NCBI RefSeq assembly: GCF_023715505.1
Contig: NZ_JAMBOH010000012.1
Location: 62,001-126,000 of the forward strand
Source of the DNA: Neobacillus cucumis
Lineage (GTDB): Bacteria; Bacillota; Bacilli; Bacillales_B; DSM-18226
DNA: 64,000 nt
Reading direction: 5' to 3'
The notes under the pieces are model-generated. The model searched no databases. It was not told the origin of the DNA and was given only the letters and a program-made list of their open reading frames with translations. The translations under genes and the position numbers were made by a program. Shown in pieces: positions 34,489 through 44,377 of the stretch (positions are counted from its first letter, which is position 1; every line of letters begins with the position of its first letter).

Positions 34489-35562
34489 CTAACGAATGTT
34501 TGATTGATATTTAAATTTTTTATTGCCTATTTCTTTGAGACCAGCACGAATCAAAAGGAACACGACAATCCATGAAGAAACCATCAAGAAGATCTGTCCA
34601 AAGGGGAACATTCCTGGTATTTGCATGTCCCAGAGAGCATGCATCAAAACAACTAAGATAAAGACACGTAAAAATTTACTATGGAATAACATGTTGATGT
34701 TAAAAGGCTGGTCCCCTTGAACCCTGCAGAATGCTGCACCTGTCAAAGCTGCCCAGGCGACATGGCCGCCAGGAGCCAAAATTCCGCGCCATAGCATTGT
34801 GATATATAGATTTTTTCCATCCCCGGAAAGCAGCGCTCTTAGGGCATAACCAGCTGTTTCGAAGGCTGCAAATCCTGCTCCAACGGCTGCACCAATAAGA
34901 AGTCCATTTAAGATATACCTGTATTTACGGTACCGTACAAAAGTGATGACCGTAATTGCTTTGGCGAGTTCCTCGGCAATGCCGATCGTAATGGGATTGA
35001 TATTATGTTTTAGAATATCGAAAAACAATAGGGCGACTAACATAGAAAGAATCCCGCCGATAAACACCACATAAATGATTCGATAAAAGGCGATATTTTG
35101 CGGAGCGTTCATTTCCCAGAAGAAGATTAAAGTAGTCAACGGAACAGCAAAAGCACCAACAATGATAAGTCCCGGTATAAAGTTTACATTTCTAAAATAA
35201 CCTACGCCAATATATAACCCTAAGAATGCAATAAGGGCAAATATAAACACCCTTGCAAAAAGCCAAGGTTTTGGCCATGTTTCTGTTACTTCCGTAATTT
35301 TCGGCGTGGTAAGCGCAGTGCCTACGATAAAAAGACGTTCAGCCTCTAATTCACTATGATTTCTGAAGACACGAGAAAAGACGTTTTGAAATTTTGGTTC
35401 AACCGAACGTTCAAATCTCGGAACCATATCCACATAATGGGCAAATTCATAAAATAAGCTGTTTTCATCCTCTTCTGTATTATTTTTAATGAACTTTTCG
35501 CCGCAGCTTAAGCAGAATTTCACACCATCTGGATTAGTATAGACACATTGCGGGCATTTCAT
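34489..35562 (-). CDS. PrsW-type intramembrane protease with N-terminal zinc ribbon
   Basis: 357 aa. Residues 1-25 carry a zinc ribbon CPQCVYTNPDGVKFCLSCGE (two CxxC). After a ~75-aa linker come about eight membrane helices with GIAEELAKAITVI (EExxK-like), GAAVGAGFAAFETAGYAL (FxxxE) and GHVAWAALTGAAF plus MHALWD (conserved His). These are the four PrsW motifs of glutamic-type membrane proteases. B. subtilis PrsW cleaves anti-sigma RsiW; the zinc ribbon suggests a different substrate. AGGGGGAAG precedes the ATG. Confidence 0.85.
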   Translation of the reverse strand: MKCPQCVYTNPDGVKFCLSCGEKFIKNNTEEDENSLFYEFAHYVDMVPRFERSVEPKFQNVFSRVFRNHSELEAERLFIVGTALTTPKITEVTETWPKPWLFARVFIFALIAFLGLYIGVGYFRNVNFIPGLIIVGAFAVPLTTLIFFWEMNAPQNIAFYRIIYVVFIGGILSMLVALLFFDILKHNINPITIGIAEELAKAITVITFVRYRKYRYILNGLLIGAAVGAGFAAFETAGYALRALLSGDGKNLYITMLWRGILAPGGHVAWAALTGAAFCRVQGDQPFNINMLFHSKFLRVFILVVLMHALWDMQIPGMFPFGQIFLMVSSWIVVFLLIRAGLKEIGNKKFKYQSNIR

Positions 35563-35639
35563 ATTACTTCCCCCTCTTGATACCGAATTCTTTCAATATG
35601 TACTCGATTATTTAATAGTTAATTTAACCAATTAACACA

Positions 35640-35670
35640 AATAAAAACAGACGAATTTTTTTCGTCTGCT
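35640..35670 (-). terminator. Terminator of the mhqD-mhqE-like operon
   Basis: CAGACGAA (35649-35656) pairs with TTCGTCTG (35661-35668), followed on the minus strand by TTTTTAT. Confidence 0.85.
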
Positions 35671-35685
35671 TTATAAAATATAAAT

Positions 35686-36655
35686 TCAATTTAATTCAAG
35701 AGGACGTAAGTTTGCTTCAATTTCTTCCCGTCTTGGTTCTAAAAATGGTGGTAATGCCAGTTTTTGACCCATCGTTTCCAAGGGTTCATCTGTCGCGAAG
35801 CCAGGTGTATCAGTTGATAGTTCAAACAAAATACCATTGGGTTCTCTAAAATATAGTGCTTTAAAATAATATCGTTCTACCTTACCTGAATTGGCTATCC
35901 GATGTTGTTTTAAACGTTGAGCCCATAAATGGTATTCCTCTTGATTAGGTACTCGGAAGGCCACATGATGCACTCGTACCGCGTCCAATTCGTGCCCGCG
36001 GTAGATCGGGTCTTGGTTCAATATGGACCTCTGCTCCACTGCCGCCTTCTCCTGTTGCAAAAACCATGATATCAGGATATTCCCCCTCTAATGATGGATA
36101 GGAACTCACAAATCGAAATCCCATTACTTCTGTAAGAATTCCGATCGTTGGTTCGGCAATGCTGACTGTAAGTGTGACTGGACCTAATCCAATAATGGCA
36201 TGTTCAACAGGGATATCATCCCGTTTCCAAGGGATTCCGGCTCTAACGCCGGTTTCCTCATTATCTGCCACAAGGATTAAGCGGGTTCCTTCAAAGTCTC
36301 GAAAAGCTAAAGTATCGCGACCGGCCCTTTTTTCAATAGAGTCATGATGGATTCCCAATTGGGTAAAACGTTCTTTCCAAAATAACAAAGCATCTGTGGT
36401 TTTCACTCTTAAAGAAACCGTAGATATATCTGAAGTTCCTCGGTAGGAGTGGCCTAGGCCTGGAATATCAAAGAAAGTGACCTCTGTACCTGGAGTTCCC
36501 TCGGCATCCGCATAGAAAAGGTGATAGGACTCAGTATTATCTTGATTGACTGTTTTCTTAACTAATCTCATGCCTAAAATTTTGGTATAAAATTCGTAGT
36601 TTCTCTCGGCTTTGCCTGTCAAAATCGATACATGATGCAGTCCTAATAATTGCAT
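35686..36655 (-). pseudogene. Ring-cleaving dioxygenase (MhqE/MhqO-like), frameshifted
   Basis: Two-domain glyoxalase-fold protein of ~322 aa when joined. Frame 1 from the ATG at 36655 (AAGGAGG upstream) reads MQLLGLHHVSILTGKAERNY through VEVHIEPRPDLPRARIGRG-like text, then breaks. Frame 2 continues RVHHVAFRVPNQEEYHLWA and ends FLEPRREEIEANLRPLEL. One extra base near 35973-35976 destroys GTVHHVAF. Metal ligands are LHHV (domain 1), VHHV (domain 2) and a Glu in GILFELSTDTPGF. The family detoxifies hydroquinones and catechols in B. subtilis under MhqR. A recent mutation or sequencing error is possible. Confidence 0.85.
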
Positions 36656-36669
36656 GTGTTAAAACCTCC

Positions 36670-37275
36670 TTAACTCACAATTCCTTTATACCATTTGGCA
36701 GCTTCTTCTACTTCTTCTCTAGTTAATTGATGTCCACGATTTTCCCAGTGCAGCTCTACCAATGCGTTGGCATCTTGTAGTAATGCTAGTAATTCCTTTG
36801 ATTCCAGTGGGGAACAAATCGGGTCATTCGTCCCTGCGGCAATGAACACATTTATTCCTGTTAAGTCGGGAAGCTCTATCCTTCTTGGTACCATCGGATG
36901 ATGTAGAATTGCCCCCTTTAGGGCATTTTGACAGTGAAATAATAGGCTTGCCGCAATATTGGCCCCGTTTGAATAGCCGATGGCAATAATATTATTCCGG
37001 TCAAACTCATATTTTTGTGCAGCCTCATCAAGAAAATCATTTAATTCTTGGGTTCGGAAGACAAGATCCTCTTCATCAAAAATACCTTCCGCTAGTCTAC
37101 GGAAAAAGCGGGGCATTCCGTTCTCCAATACATTCCCACGAACACTAAGCACCGACGCCTCATCATCTATCATTCCAGCCAGCGGTAAGAGATCTAATTC
37201 ATTTCCACCAGTACCATGAAGTAATAGCAAAGTTGGTTTTGCAGGGTTTTTTCCTTTTTGAAAAATGTGTTTCAT
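36670..37275 (-). CDS. mhqD: Carboxylesterase/phospholipase MhqD-like
   Basis: 201 aa, alpha/beta hydrolase. LLHGTGGNELDLLPLA (oxyanion hole region), nucleophile elbow IAIGYSNGANIAASLL, Asp in AGTNDPICSPLES and His in NRGHQLTREE form the triad. GAAAGGAG before the ATG. First gene of a two-gene operon with the dioxygenase, 14 nt apart, as in the B. subtilis mhqED (yodED) pair. It takes part in resistance to quinone-type electrophiles. Confidence 0.87.
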   Translation of the reverse strand: MKHIFQKGKNPAKPTLLLLHGTGGNELDLLPLAGMIDDEASVLSVRGNVLENGMPRFFRRLAEGIFDEEDLVFRTQELNDFLDEAAQKYEFDRNNIIAIGYSNGANIAASLLFHCQNALKGAILHHPMVPRRIELPDLTGINVFIAAGTNDPICSPLESKELLALLQDANALVELHWENRGHQLTREEVEEAAKWYKGIVS

Positions 37276-37432
37276 CTATATTCTCCTTTCAAACTCTTAT
37301 ATGGCATAGGCATTTAAGACAATTTGTACTAAACCAAGACTTGATCATTGCATTTGGTCGTAAGCCATAATACGTTGTACACCTTTTTTGCTAGTATTTC
37401 CAAATTCGTTTGATAATTATTTTGAATCTGAT

Positions 37433-37450
37433 TATCTTGAATATGAGATA
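37433..37450. promoter_or_regulatory. Candidate MhqR-type operator
   Basis: TATCTTGAATATGAGATA, extended to a 7-bp perfect arm pair ATTATCT/AGATAAT (37431-37452). It resembles the MhqR box TATCTCGAATTCGAGATA recalled from B. subtilis, and is ~160 bp upstream of mhqD. The 37276-37605 gap otherwise holds only a partial repeat copy. Confidence 0.45.
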
Positions 37451-37480
37451 ATTGTAATACATCTAGTGGTACATAGTCAA

Positions 37481-37567
37481 GAACAAAAGCGCTGGAGCTG
37501 GACGTCGATAGTCCATTTATTAAGAGTTATCCACAAGCGAAAATTTTATAATTTCTTTAACGATAAA
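37481..37567 (+). repeat. Dispersed repeat, copy B (lacks the central hairpin)
   Basis: AACAAAAGCGCTGGAGCTGG leads directly into the same tail as copy A, ending GCGAAAATTTTATAATTT. The ~85-bp palindromic centre is missing. TTATCCACA (DnaA box) at 37527-37535. Confidence 0.75.
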
Positions 37568-37595
37568 AAAACACGCTGAGTAATATTCAGCGTGT
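37562..37595 (-). terminator. Terminator of the SulP gene
   Basis: ACACGCTGA (37571-37579) pairs with TCAGCGTGT (37587-37595), followed on the minus strand by TTTTTTT. Confidence 0.88.
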
Positions 37596-37605
37596 TCATC
37601 CTCAA

Positions 37606-39084
37606 TTAATGGCTAGCAGCTTTTTCAAGACCGCCAGGCTTGTTATGAATAGCTATTTTATTAATAAGCTTATTACTATCCGTATTTAATCCTCTAAGGT
37701 TTACCTTGACACCATTTTGATGGTATTTGATCACGACTTTATCAATTGCTCCAACAGCAGAATCATCCCAAAGGTGGGCATGAGATAAATCTAAGTCGAC
37801 TTCCTTTACAGCTTCTTTAAAATCAAAACCATTTATAAAGTCAGTTACAGAAGCAAAGAAAAGTTGTCCTGTCACATGATAAATCCTTTTATTGGCCCCT
37901 TTTGCTGAAATACTAGTTACATTTACTTTGGAAATTTTTGAAGCAAAGAATATCGCACTTAGGATTACCCCTACTAAAACCCCTAAAGATAAGTTATTTG
38001 TCATGACTACGGTAATAACAGTAATGACCATAACAATTGAATCGGTAATCGGTATTTTATTAAAGTTTTTAAGACAAGACCAATCAAACGTTCCAATCGA
38101 AACCATAAACATAACCGCCACAAGTGCAGCCATTGGAATTTGAACAAGGAAGCTTTTTAGTGAGCAGATGAGAGTTAATAAGAAAGCACCTGCTACAAAG
38201 GTAGACAAACGCCCTCTTCCACCTGATTTAACATTTATAACAGATTGTCCAATCATGGCACATCCAGCCATACCGCCGAAAAAGCCGGATACGATATTGG
38301 CGATCCCTTGTCCTCTAGCTTCTTTGTTTTTGTCACTATCAGTATCTGTCATATCATCGACAATCGAAGCCGTTAGTAAAGTTTCCACCAAGCCCACAAT
38401 CGCAATGGAAATAGAGTATGGAAAAATAATTTGCAATGTTTCAAAATTAAATGGAATATCAGGAATTAAAAATACTGGTAGTTTGGATGTTAGTTCTCCT
38501 AAATCTCCAACTGTACGTACATCGCTGCCCGTTAGAATCGAGACAACGGTCATAACAAGAATCGCAACTAATGGAGCGGGTACAGCTTTTGTAAAACGAG
38601 GCAGTACATAAATAATCACAAGCGCCCCAGCAACCATGGCATACATTTGCCAGTTAGCCCCTTTAAACTGAACTAATTGAGCTGAAAAAATTAATATGGC
38701 CAGTGCATTAACGAAACCTGTCATCACAGAACGCGGGACGAACTTCATCAAACGGCCTAATTTTAATGCTCCCATAATGATTTGGAGAACACCAGTGAGA
38801 ATAGTCGCGGCAAGTAAATATTGCAAACCATGTTCTTTGACTAAGGATGTCATTAATAGTGCAGTTGCCCCGGTCGCAGCCGAGATCATCCCGGGTCGTC
38901 CGCCTGCGAAAGAAATGGTAACCGCGATACAAAAGGATGCATACAGCCCAATCATCGGGTCCACTCCCGCAATAATTGAGAAGGCAATAGCTTCTGGTAT
39001 CAGTGCCATAGCAACCACTATCCCAGATAATATATCTCCCTTGATGTTTCCAAACCATGAATATTTAATTGTACTTAAATTCAA
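37606..39084 (-). CDS. SulP family anion transporter with STAS domain
   Basis: 492 aa from the TTG at 39084 (AGAGGTG 6 nt upstream); the GTG at 39093 lies in the ribosome site. About 12-14 helices include [22 protein letters not shown] (SulP signature), [35 protein letters not shown] and [21 protein letters not shown] short C-terminal STAS domain (~410-490) has [15 protein letters not shown] and [17 protein letters not shown]. Transport of sulfate or bicarbonate is possible; the substrate cannot be read. Confidence 0.88.
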   Translation of the reverse strand: MNLSTIKYSWFGNIKGDILSGIVVAMALIPEAIAFSIIAGVDPMIGLYASFCIAVTISFAGGRPGMISAATGATALLMTSLVKEHGLQYLLAATILTGVLQIIMGALKLGRLMKFVPRSVMTGFVNALAILIFSAQLVQFKGANWQMYAMVAGALVIIYVLPRFTKAVPAPLVAILVMTVVSILTGSDVRTVGDLGELTSKLPVFLIPDIPFNFETLQIIFPYSISIAIVGLVETLLTASIVDDMTDTDSDKNKEARGQGIANIVSGFFGGMAGCAMIGQSVINVKSGGRGRLSTFVAGAFLLTLICSLKSFLVQIPMAALVAVMFMVSIGTFDWSCLKNFNKIPITDSIVMVITVITVVMTNNLSLGVLVGVILSAIFFASKISKVNVTSISAKGANKRIYHVTGQLFFASVTDFINGFDFKEAVKEVDLDLSHAHLWDDSAVGAIDKVVIKYHQNGVKVNLRGLNTDSNKLINKIAIHNKPGGLEKAASH

Positions 39085-39351
39085 ATAAAGCACCTCTCCC
39101 TTTTTAATGATTGAATAGTGTTTCTAGCTCCAGCGCCTGATCGAGGTGCTTCTGCTTTTTCTTTTGACTTCCAACTCTCATGAAAGCCGGGGCCGTTGTT
39201 AACAGGAAAATTATAATGGAATGTGACAAAATTGTGAAATCAAAGGAAAGCGGAGCCATTACCTCTTTCCTTTGATTTTCTCCCTTTTCCTAGTAATATC
39301 ACTATTACTCGCAACAATGCAAAAAAAGAAGGAGAAGCTGTCCCCTTCACA
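39085..39351. other. Intergenic region with a repeat fragment
   Basis: 39118-39150 contains AGCTCCAGCGCCTGATCGAG, which in reverse matches GGCGCTGGAGCT of the dispersed repeats. No gene is seen in the remainder. Confidence 0.45.
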
Positions 39352-40295
39352 TTATTGAATATTAAATATGAAAGTAAGCAAAGCGTATAACAGCGGGATT
39401 GTTAGAAACGAGAAAACCGTACTAATAAAAACACCAATCGAGGAATAGTAAACATCACCGCCATATTTTTGTGCATGTAACGATACAGTCGAGGCACTGG
39501 GTGTTCCTGATATTAGAACGGCAGTTGTAATGACAGAAAAGGAAACACTTGTTAGTGTGAAGGGAATTAAACATAATGGGATAAAAAGAAGTCTTGTAAA
39601 GCAACCAAGTCAAATACTAAGTTCTTTACATAGTATTATAATTTCTTTAAAGGACAACGTCCCGACTAAACAACCAATTAGGAGCATAGATAGAGGAATG
39701 GTTGGGGGATCCCAATTCTTGTAATATCTGTACCGCGATAAAGGGTAATTTTATAGGTAAAAAAAACAGGAGTACTCCCAAAAGTGTTGCTGCAATACCA
39801 GGATTTAAGAAAACCTTTTTCCATTTGACATGTGTCTCTTTTTTAACGAAAAGATAGATACCATATGGCTATATAAGAAGATATACTAAATGAAAGACAG
39901 CTGTATAGATAACACCTTTTTCTTGAAAAAGAAGGTAACATACTGCCATAGCCTATAAAACCCTGGTTTCCAAAATAATCAGTGACTCAAAAACGGCTTC
40001 CCTGGATTGTCCGACTTTCGCTTTCCTGCGCAAAAAAAAGAAAGCAGACAAGCAACTGATAGAGCATAAACAGATAATAAAAAAAGAATGATAAAATTTG
40101 ATAATGCATCTTTTGAAGGAGATATATTCATTAAATATAAAATTAATGCTGGAAGTGTAATATATAAAAGAATTTGAGTAAGGATTTGTTCCTCCGTCCG
40201 TTCCGGGAGAATCCCTGCTCGCTATGTGATAAAACCGATAAACCCAATAAAATAAAGCACAACTAATTCTTGAAGTAAAGGAAATAGGGTTCCAT
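39352..40295 (-). pseudogene. AEC (auxin efflux carrier) family transporter, heavily disrupted
   Basis: The ATG at 40295 has GAGGGGAGG upstream. Stitched over several frames the text reads VVLYFIGFIGFI, RAGILPERTEEQILTQILLY, TLPALILYLMNISPSKDAL, NQGFIGYAVCYLLFQEKG-like text, NPGIAATLLGVLLFFLPIKL, PLSMLLIGCLVGTLSFKE, TTAVLISGTPSASTVSLHAQ and KYGGDVYYSSIGVFISTVFS. At least four frameshifts and a TGA stop interrupt it, so it is not functional. The intact family is ~310 aa, with ten helices and organic acid or amino acid export. Confidence 0.8.
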
Positions 40296-40352
40296 TCGAT
40301 TCCCTCCCCTCTTACTATATGAGGAGGAGAAATCTAGCGTGTTCCATAAATG

Positions 40353-40384
40353 GTCAAAAAAAAGAAAACGTACTTTCATACGCT
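40353..40384 (-). terminator. Weak terminator after map
   Basis: Short CGTA/TACG stem on the minus strand followed by TTTTCTTTTTTTT. Confidence 0.45.
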
Positions 40385-40397
40385 CTCTTTAAATCGA

Positions 40398-41138
40398 TTA
40401 TTTCGTTAAAATTATTGGGCCATCTTTTGTAACAATCAATGTATGTTCATATTGTGCTACAAAGCTTTGCTCTGTAACAAAAGTCCAGCCATCATCTAGT
40501 TGGAATACTTCCTCGTCATGGGTAGAGATAAACGGTTCAAAGGCAATGACCATTCCTTCTTTCAACAGCCCGTGGTCTGATGTTTCATTATAATTATAAA
40601 TATACTCAGGTTCTTCGTGAATCGTACGCCCAATACCGTGGCCGGTAAGATTCATAACGACAGTTAATCCATGCTGCCTTGCTACTTGATGAACGACTTT
40701 ACCCATTCCTGTAATTCTAGCACCTGGTTTTACTTTTTTTAACCCTGCTTCAAAGGCTTCTTTGGCAACATCGCAAATTTTGGTAAGGATCTCTTCTCCT
40801 TTGCCAACTACAATGGAAATGCCAGTATCAGCAAAGTAACCATTTTTTGAACCAGACACGTCGATATTCACTAAGTCCCCTTCTTGAATTACGCGTTCTC
40901 CAGGGATCCCGTGCGCGACTTCTTCATTAACACTGATACAAGTATAGCCAGGAAAATCATATTCGCCCTTTGGTGCGGAGATCGCTCCTTCTTTTTCAAA
41001 AAGTTCTCCGGCTAAATCGTCAAGTTCTTTAGTGGTGACACCTGGTACAGCTCTTTTCACTAGTTCATCTCTTATCGATGCTACAATTCTGCCAATTTCC
41101 TTTAAACTGTTAAAATCCTCTTCTGTTTTAGCAATCAT
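40398..41138 (-). CDS. map: Methionine aminopeptidase type I (MapB/YflG-like)
   Basis: 246 aa, pita-bread fold. Metal ligands are Asp in NIDVSGSKNGYFADTGIS (two), His in LTGHGIGRTIHEEP, and Glu in AFEPFIS and AQYEHTLIV. The substrate-side His is in EEVAHGIPG. It removes N-terminal Met from new proteins using Co/Mn/Fe. It stands alone rather than next to secY/infA, which suggests the second Map copy, like B. subtilis YflG. The ribosome site is weak (GGGG). Confidence 0.92.
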   Translation of the reverse strand: MIAKTEEDFNSLKEIGRIVASIRDELVKRAVPGVTTKELDDLAGELFEKEGAISAPKGEYDFPGYTCISVNEEVAHGIPGERVIQEGDLVNIDVSGSKNGYFADTGISIVVGKGEEILTKICDVAKEAFEAGLKKVKPGARITGMGKVVHQVARQHGLTVVMNLTGHGIGRTIHEEPEYIYNYNETSDHGLLKEGMVIAFEPFISTHDEEVFQLDDGWTFVTEQSFVAQYEHTLIVTKDGPIILTK

Positions 41139-41353
41139 TGGTCTTGCCCCAATCTACATGATTTATTAGTAAAAACACCATAATTTAGATTTTACCCGTC
41201 CTTTCGAGAAAATCCAAGTATTGTTGATTATTCATATTTTTTTGAAAATAGCTCCCACTTATCATAACCCACAAACCTAGAGTAAATCGATTCAACCCAC
41301 AAACTAGGAATGTTAAACTATAGATATCAAATCTGAAATATGGAGGGAAAAAT

Positions 41354-42682
41354 GTGAACCCAGTAGAGATTGAAAGTTTGCTTGACGCTCAGGCCCTTAA
41401 CCTAATCAAAAAAATGAAATCATATGACGAAGTCTTATGGTTTAATCCGAAAATCCATACGACTCAAAACCGCCTGGAAGACTGCCCGCTCACTCTGGAG
41501 GATATTCAAGATGCTGAAGAACGACTGAAACGATTTGCTCCCTATATAGCTCAAGTGTTTCCTGAAACGAAAGCAACCAACGGAATCATTGAATCAAACT
41601 TAGTTAAGATCCCTGCCATGAAGAATAAATTAGTCAAGAATTACGCTCAGCCAATAGAAGGAGATATATGGTTAAAATGTGACAGTCATCTACCCATTTC
41701 CGGCTCGATTAAAGCAAGAGGCGGCATATATGAAATCCTCAAATATGCCGAGGATTTAGCGATTGAGCAACACCTTCTTCGCAAGGATGATGATTATTCT
41801 ATTTTGGACAGTGAAGAATTCCGCCGATTTTTCTCACAATATCAAATTGCGGTAGGTTCCACGGGTAATCTAGGACTAAGCATTGGGATAATTAGTACTA
41901 AATTAGGATTTATGGTAACTGTCCATATGTCAGCAGATGCGAAACAATGGAAAAAGGATCTGCTAAGAGATAAAGGTGTTCAAGTAATTGAATATGAGGC
42001 GGATTACAGTAAGGCGGTAGAGGCTGGTCGTATTCAGGCAGAAAAAGAGCCCCGTTGTTATTTTGTAGATGATGAGAACTCACAGCATTTATTTCTAGGT
42101 TACGCCGTGGCTGCCATAAGGTTAAAAAATCAACTAGAAGAGCTTCAGATAAAAGTCGACGAAGATCATCCCTTGTTTGTTTACCTGCCCTGTGGTGTGG
42201 GCGGTGCTCCCGGTGGTGTTACGTTCGGTTTAAAACAATTGTTCCAAAACAATGTTTACTGCTTTTTCGCTGAACCTACTCATTCTCCTTGTATGTTACT
42301 TGGATTATTAACAGGACTCCATGAAAAGATTTCCGTCCAAGATATAGGGATTGATAATATTACGGCGGCGGATGGACTTGCTGTAGGAAGACCATCCGGA
42401 TTTGTTGGTAAGATCATCGCGCCTATTTTAAGCGGAGCTTTTACAGTTAGAGATGATGAGTTATTTAAACTTTTAAGGATTCTGGTTGTTACAGAGAATA
42501 TAAGATTGGAACCTTCTGCTCTCGCAGGGATGATTGGCCCGGTTAAACTAGCACAAGAAGGGAAGGCATTTTTACAAAAAAATCATTTGCTTAACAAAAA
42601 AGCTGCGCATATCGTTTGGGCGACAGGAGGTAGTATGGTTCCAGACGTGATTATGGAGGATTACTATAAAAAGGGATTTTAA
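41354..42682 (+). CDS. dsdA: D-serine ammonia-lyase
   Basis: 442 aa, GTG start with GGAGGG 6 nt upstream. PLP fold type II. The Schiff-base Lys is in [15 protein letters not shown], the phosphate-binding loop in [12 protein letters not shown] and the glycine-rich [27 protein letters not shown] and EPSALAGM are typical of DsdA. It converts D-serine to pyruvate and ammonia, protecting against D-serine toxicity. Monocistronic, ends at a bidirectional terminator. Confidence 0.93.
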   Translation: MNPVEIESLLDAQALNLIKKMKSYDEVLWFNPKIHTTQNRLEDCPLTLEDIQDAEERLKRFAPYIAQVFPETKATNGIIESNLVKIPAMKNKLVKNYAQPIEGDIWLKCDSHLPISGSIKARGGIYEILKYAEDLAIEQHLLRKDDDYSILDSEEFRRFFSQYQIAVGSTGNLGLSIGIISTKLGFMVTVHMSADAKQWKKDLLRDKGVQVIEYEADYSKAVEAGRIQAEKEPRCYFVDDENSQHLFLGYAVAAIRLKNQLEELQIKVDEDHPLFVYLPCGVGGAPGGVTFGLKQLFQNNVYCFFAEPTHSPCMLLGLLTGLHEKISVQDIGIDNITAADGLAVGRPSGFVGKIIAPILSGAFTVRDDELFKLLRILVVTENIRLEPSALAGMIGPVKLAQEGKAFLQKNHLLNKKAAHIVWATGGSMVPDVIMEDYYKKGF

Positions 42683-42683
42683 A

Positions 42684-42733
42684 AAAAAATAGCAGCTTCC
42701 TATAACTGTTAATCTAGGCAGCTGCTATTTTTT
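42684..42733 (+). terminator. Bidirectional terminator between dsdA and the pyruvate-kinase-like gene
   Basis: AAATAGCAGCT (ending 42697) pairs with AGCTGCTATTT (from 42720), with A- and T-runs outside. It overlaps the 3' end of the minus-strand gene. Confidence 0.8.
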
Positions 42734-44269
42734 AAATACCCCAAACTGCGACGTTAAGTCAATCAGTGGTTTTTGTCTCGCCGGAATAACTTCCACTGTA
42801 CGTAACAATTTAACAAGCATTTTCAATGCATCGACGACAAAAGGCCCTTTATTAAGCATGATGCAGTTTGCCCGACTCCCATAGGCAGCATCGGTTATCT
42901 CTGCACGCGCTGGGATTCCTTTTTTTGTGAGCTTCTCCAATACACCTGTTGCCCATATAACGGGTGTGTAGGCAGCCGAACAGATGGTTAAGATTTCATC
43001 CTGCACAAATGATAAGTTTTCAGGACCAACCTCAACAGTCAAGTCTCCCCTTGCCAGCATGATTCCGAATCTGTTAAAATGTAAACCTTCTAAAAGGATT
43101 CTCGCCAAATTATGGATAGCGTCCTTTGTTTCAATTTTGGCGACTACACCAATATCGGTTCGCTTAAGTATTTCTAATTCTTGACGTAATTTTCTTAAGT
43201 CAAGTGGGGAGTGGACAAAGGATATTCCTAAAATATCCGCGTGCTTAGTTATAAACGGTATGTCCGCTAAATCCTTTTCTGTTAATGCAGGGAGATTTAA
43301 GCTTAAGAGCGAATCAGGTAAATTTAGCCCCTTCCCTTCTTTTACCCTTACTGGTTTGGGCGCGGGTGAATGGATTTCCACTTCTACAAATTCCTTGGTA
43401 ACTTGTGATACGATACCATGGATTTTCCCATCATCGATAAAAATAGAATCGTTTACCCGAACATTTCGAAACGCTTTTTCCAGCGTTACCGGGACGCCGG
43501 CAGGAGTATCCTCCACTACCGAATGCCCCTCCGTATCGGAATTCAAATATAATCGCAGCCGATCCCCTTTACTCACATAAATAGGAGCATCAGGCAGCTT
43601 CCCAACTCGTACCTTGGGACCGGCTAAATCCATATAGATTTTACATTCGGTCTTTTGATACGTCCCTTCAATCCTTAGTTTTTTTTCAACATCCCGTATA
43701 GCATCAATTATTTGCTTCCATATTTCCGGATTATCATGAGCGCAATTGATTCTGGCAATATTCATTCCATTTAGTATTAGCTGTTCTATCTGGTTCGGAT
43801 TGTTTAAGACTTTTGAATCTACCGTGACCATAATTGCTGGTTGATTCGGTTGCATTCTATTCCCGAAAAGTTCTTCTGTCCGCTTTTTTAAGATTTTTCT
43901 TGAATCATATGGAGTTGAAACCATTAGATTCTTTTGCGAAGGTAATGAGATATTTAAATAGGATAATATTTTTTCTAGTGTATATAAAAGGTGTGTAGGT
44001 GATTGAAAAAGATCTGCAAGTCCTTTTTCTTTTAGTTCTTGACGTATACCAAGTAAGTTTTGTTCACGAAATCCTAAATATGAAATTAAATTATCCCGAC
44101 AGATTCTAGCATCGTCCTGGAACTCGTGATGATCCTCTGCATGATCACTTGCTTGAATGATTTGTTTATAGATGCTTTCTATCCGTCTTGGTAATTCTCG
44201 TTGATTTAATGGGATTTGTGCCACATCCCCTTCACATCCTTGTATCCTAAACTTAAAAAGTTTTCCCAT
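42725..44269 (-). CDS. Pyruvate kinase-like protein with N-terminal extension
   Basis: 514 aa. Residues ~1-140 are an extra helical domain not found in Pyk (LPRRIESIYKQIIQ, LLYTLEKILSYLNI). From ~145 the protein follows the pyruvate kinase barrel: IMVTVDSK, NGMNIARINCAHDNPE, MDLAGPKVRVG, the B-domain, DILGISFVHSP, VVAKIETKDA (catalytic Lys and metal Glu), GIMLARGDLTVEVG and WATGVLEKLTKKG. The C-terminal regulatory domain of normal Pyk is missing. Key residues are largely kept, so activity is possible, but the role is unknown. No clear ribosome site before the ATG. Confidence 0.8.
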   Translation of the reverse strand: MGKLFKFRIQGCEGDVAQIPLNQRELPRRIESIYKQIIQASDHAEDHHEFQDDARICRDNLISYLGFREQNLLGIRQELKEKGLADLFQSPTHLLYTLEKILSYLNISLPSQKNLMVSTPYDSRKILKKRTEELFGNRMQPNQPAIMVTVDSKVLNNPNQIEQLILNGMNIARINCAHDNPEIWKQIIDAIRDVEKKLRIEGTYQKTECKIYMDLAGPKVRVGKLPDAPIYVSKGDRLRLYLNSDTEGHSVVEDTPAGVPVTLEKAFRNVRVNDSIFIDDGKIHGIVSQVTKEFVEVEIHSPAPKPVRVKEGKGLNLPDSLLSLNLPALTEKDLADIPFITKHADILGISFVHSPLDLRKLRQELEILKRTDIGVVAKIETKDAIHNLARILLEGLHFNRFGIMLARGDLTVEVGPENLSFVQDEILTICSAAYTPVIWATGVLEKLTKKGIPARAEITDAAYGSRANCIMLNKGPFVVDALKMLVKLLRTVEVIPARQKPLIDLTSQFGVFKK

Positions 44270-44321
44270 TATTTATTATTCATGAATGTAAAAAGTGTGT
44301 AGTGGTTATCTGACTTGAGAA

Positions 44322-44367
44322 TAAAAAAAACAAGTTTAATGAACAAATTAACCCTCATCAAACTTGT
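44322..44367 (-). terminator. Terminator of the ArsB/YwrK-like gene
   Basis: ACAAGTTT (44330-44337) pairs with AAACTTGT (44360-44367), followed on the minus strand by TTTTTTTATT. Confidence 0.75.
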
Positions 44368-44377
44368 TTATGTGAAA

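Noticed and set aside
38696..39088. 130-aa ORF opposite the SulP gene
   Set aside because: Antisense shadow of a conserved membrane protein.
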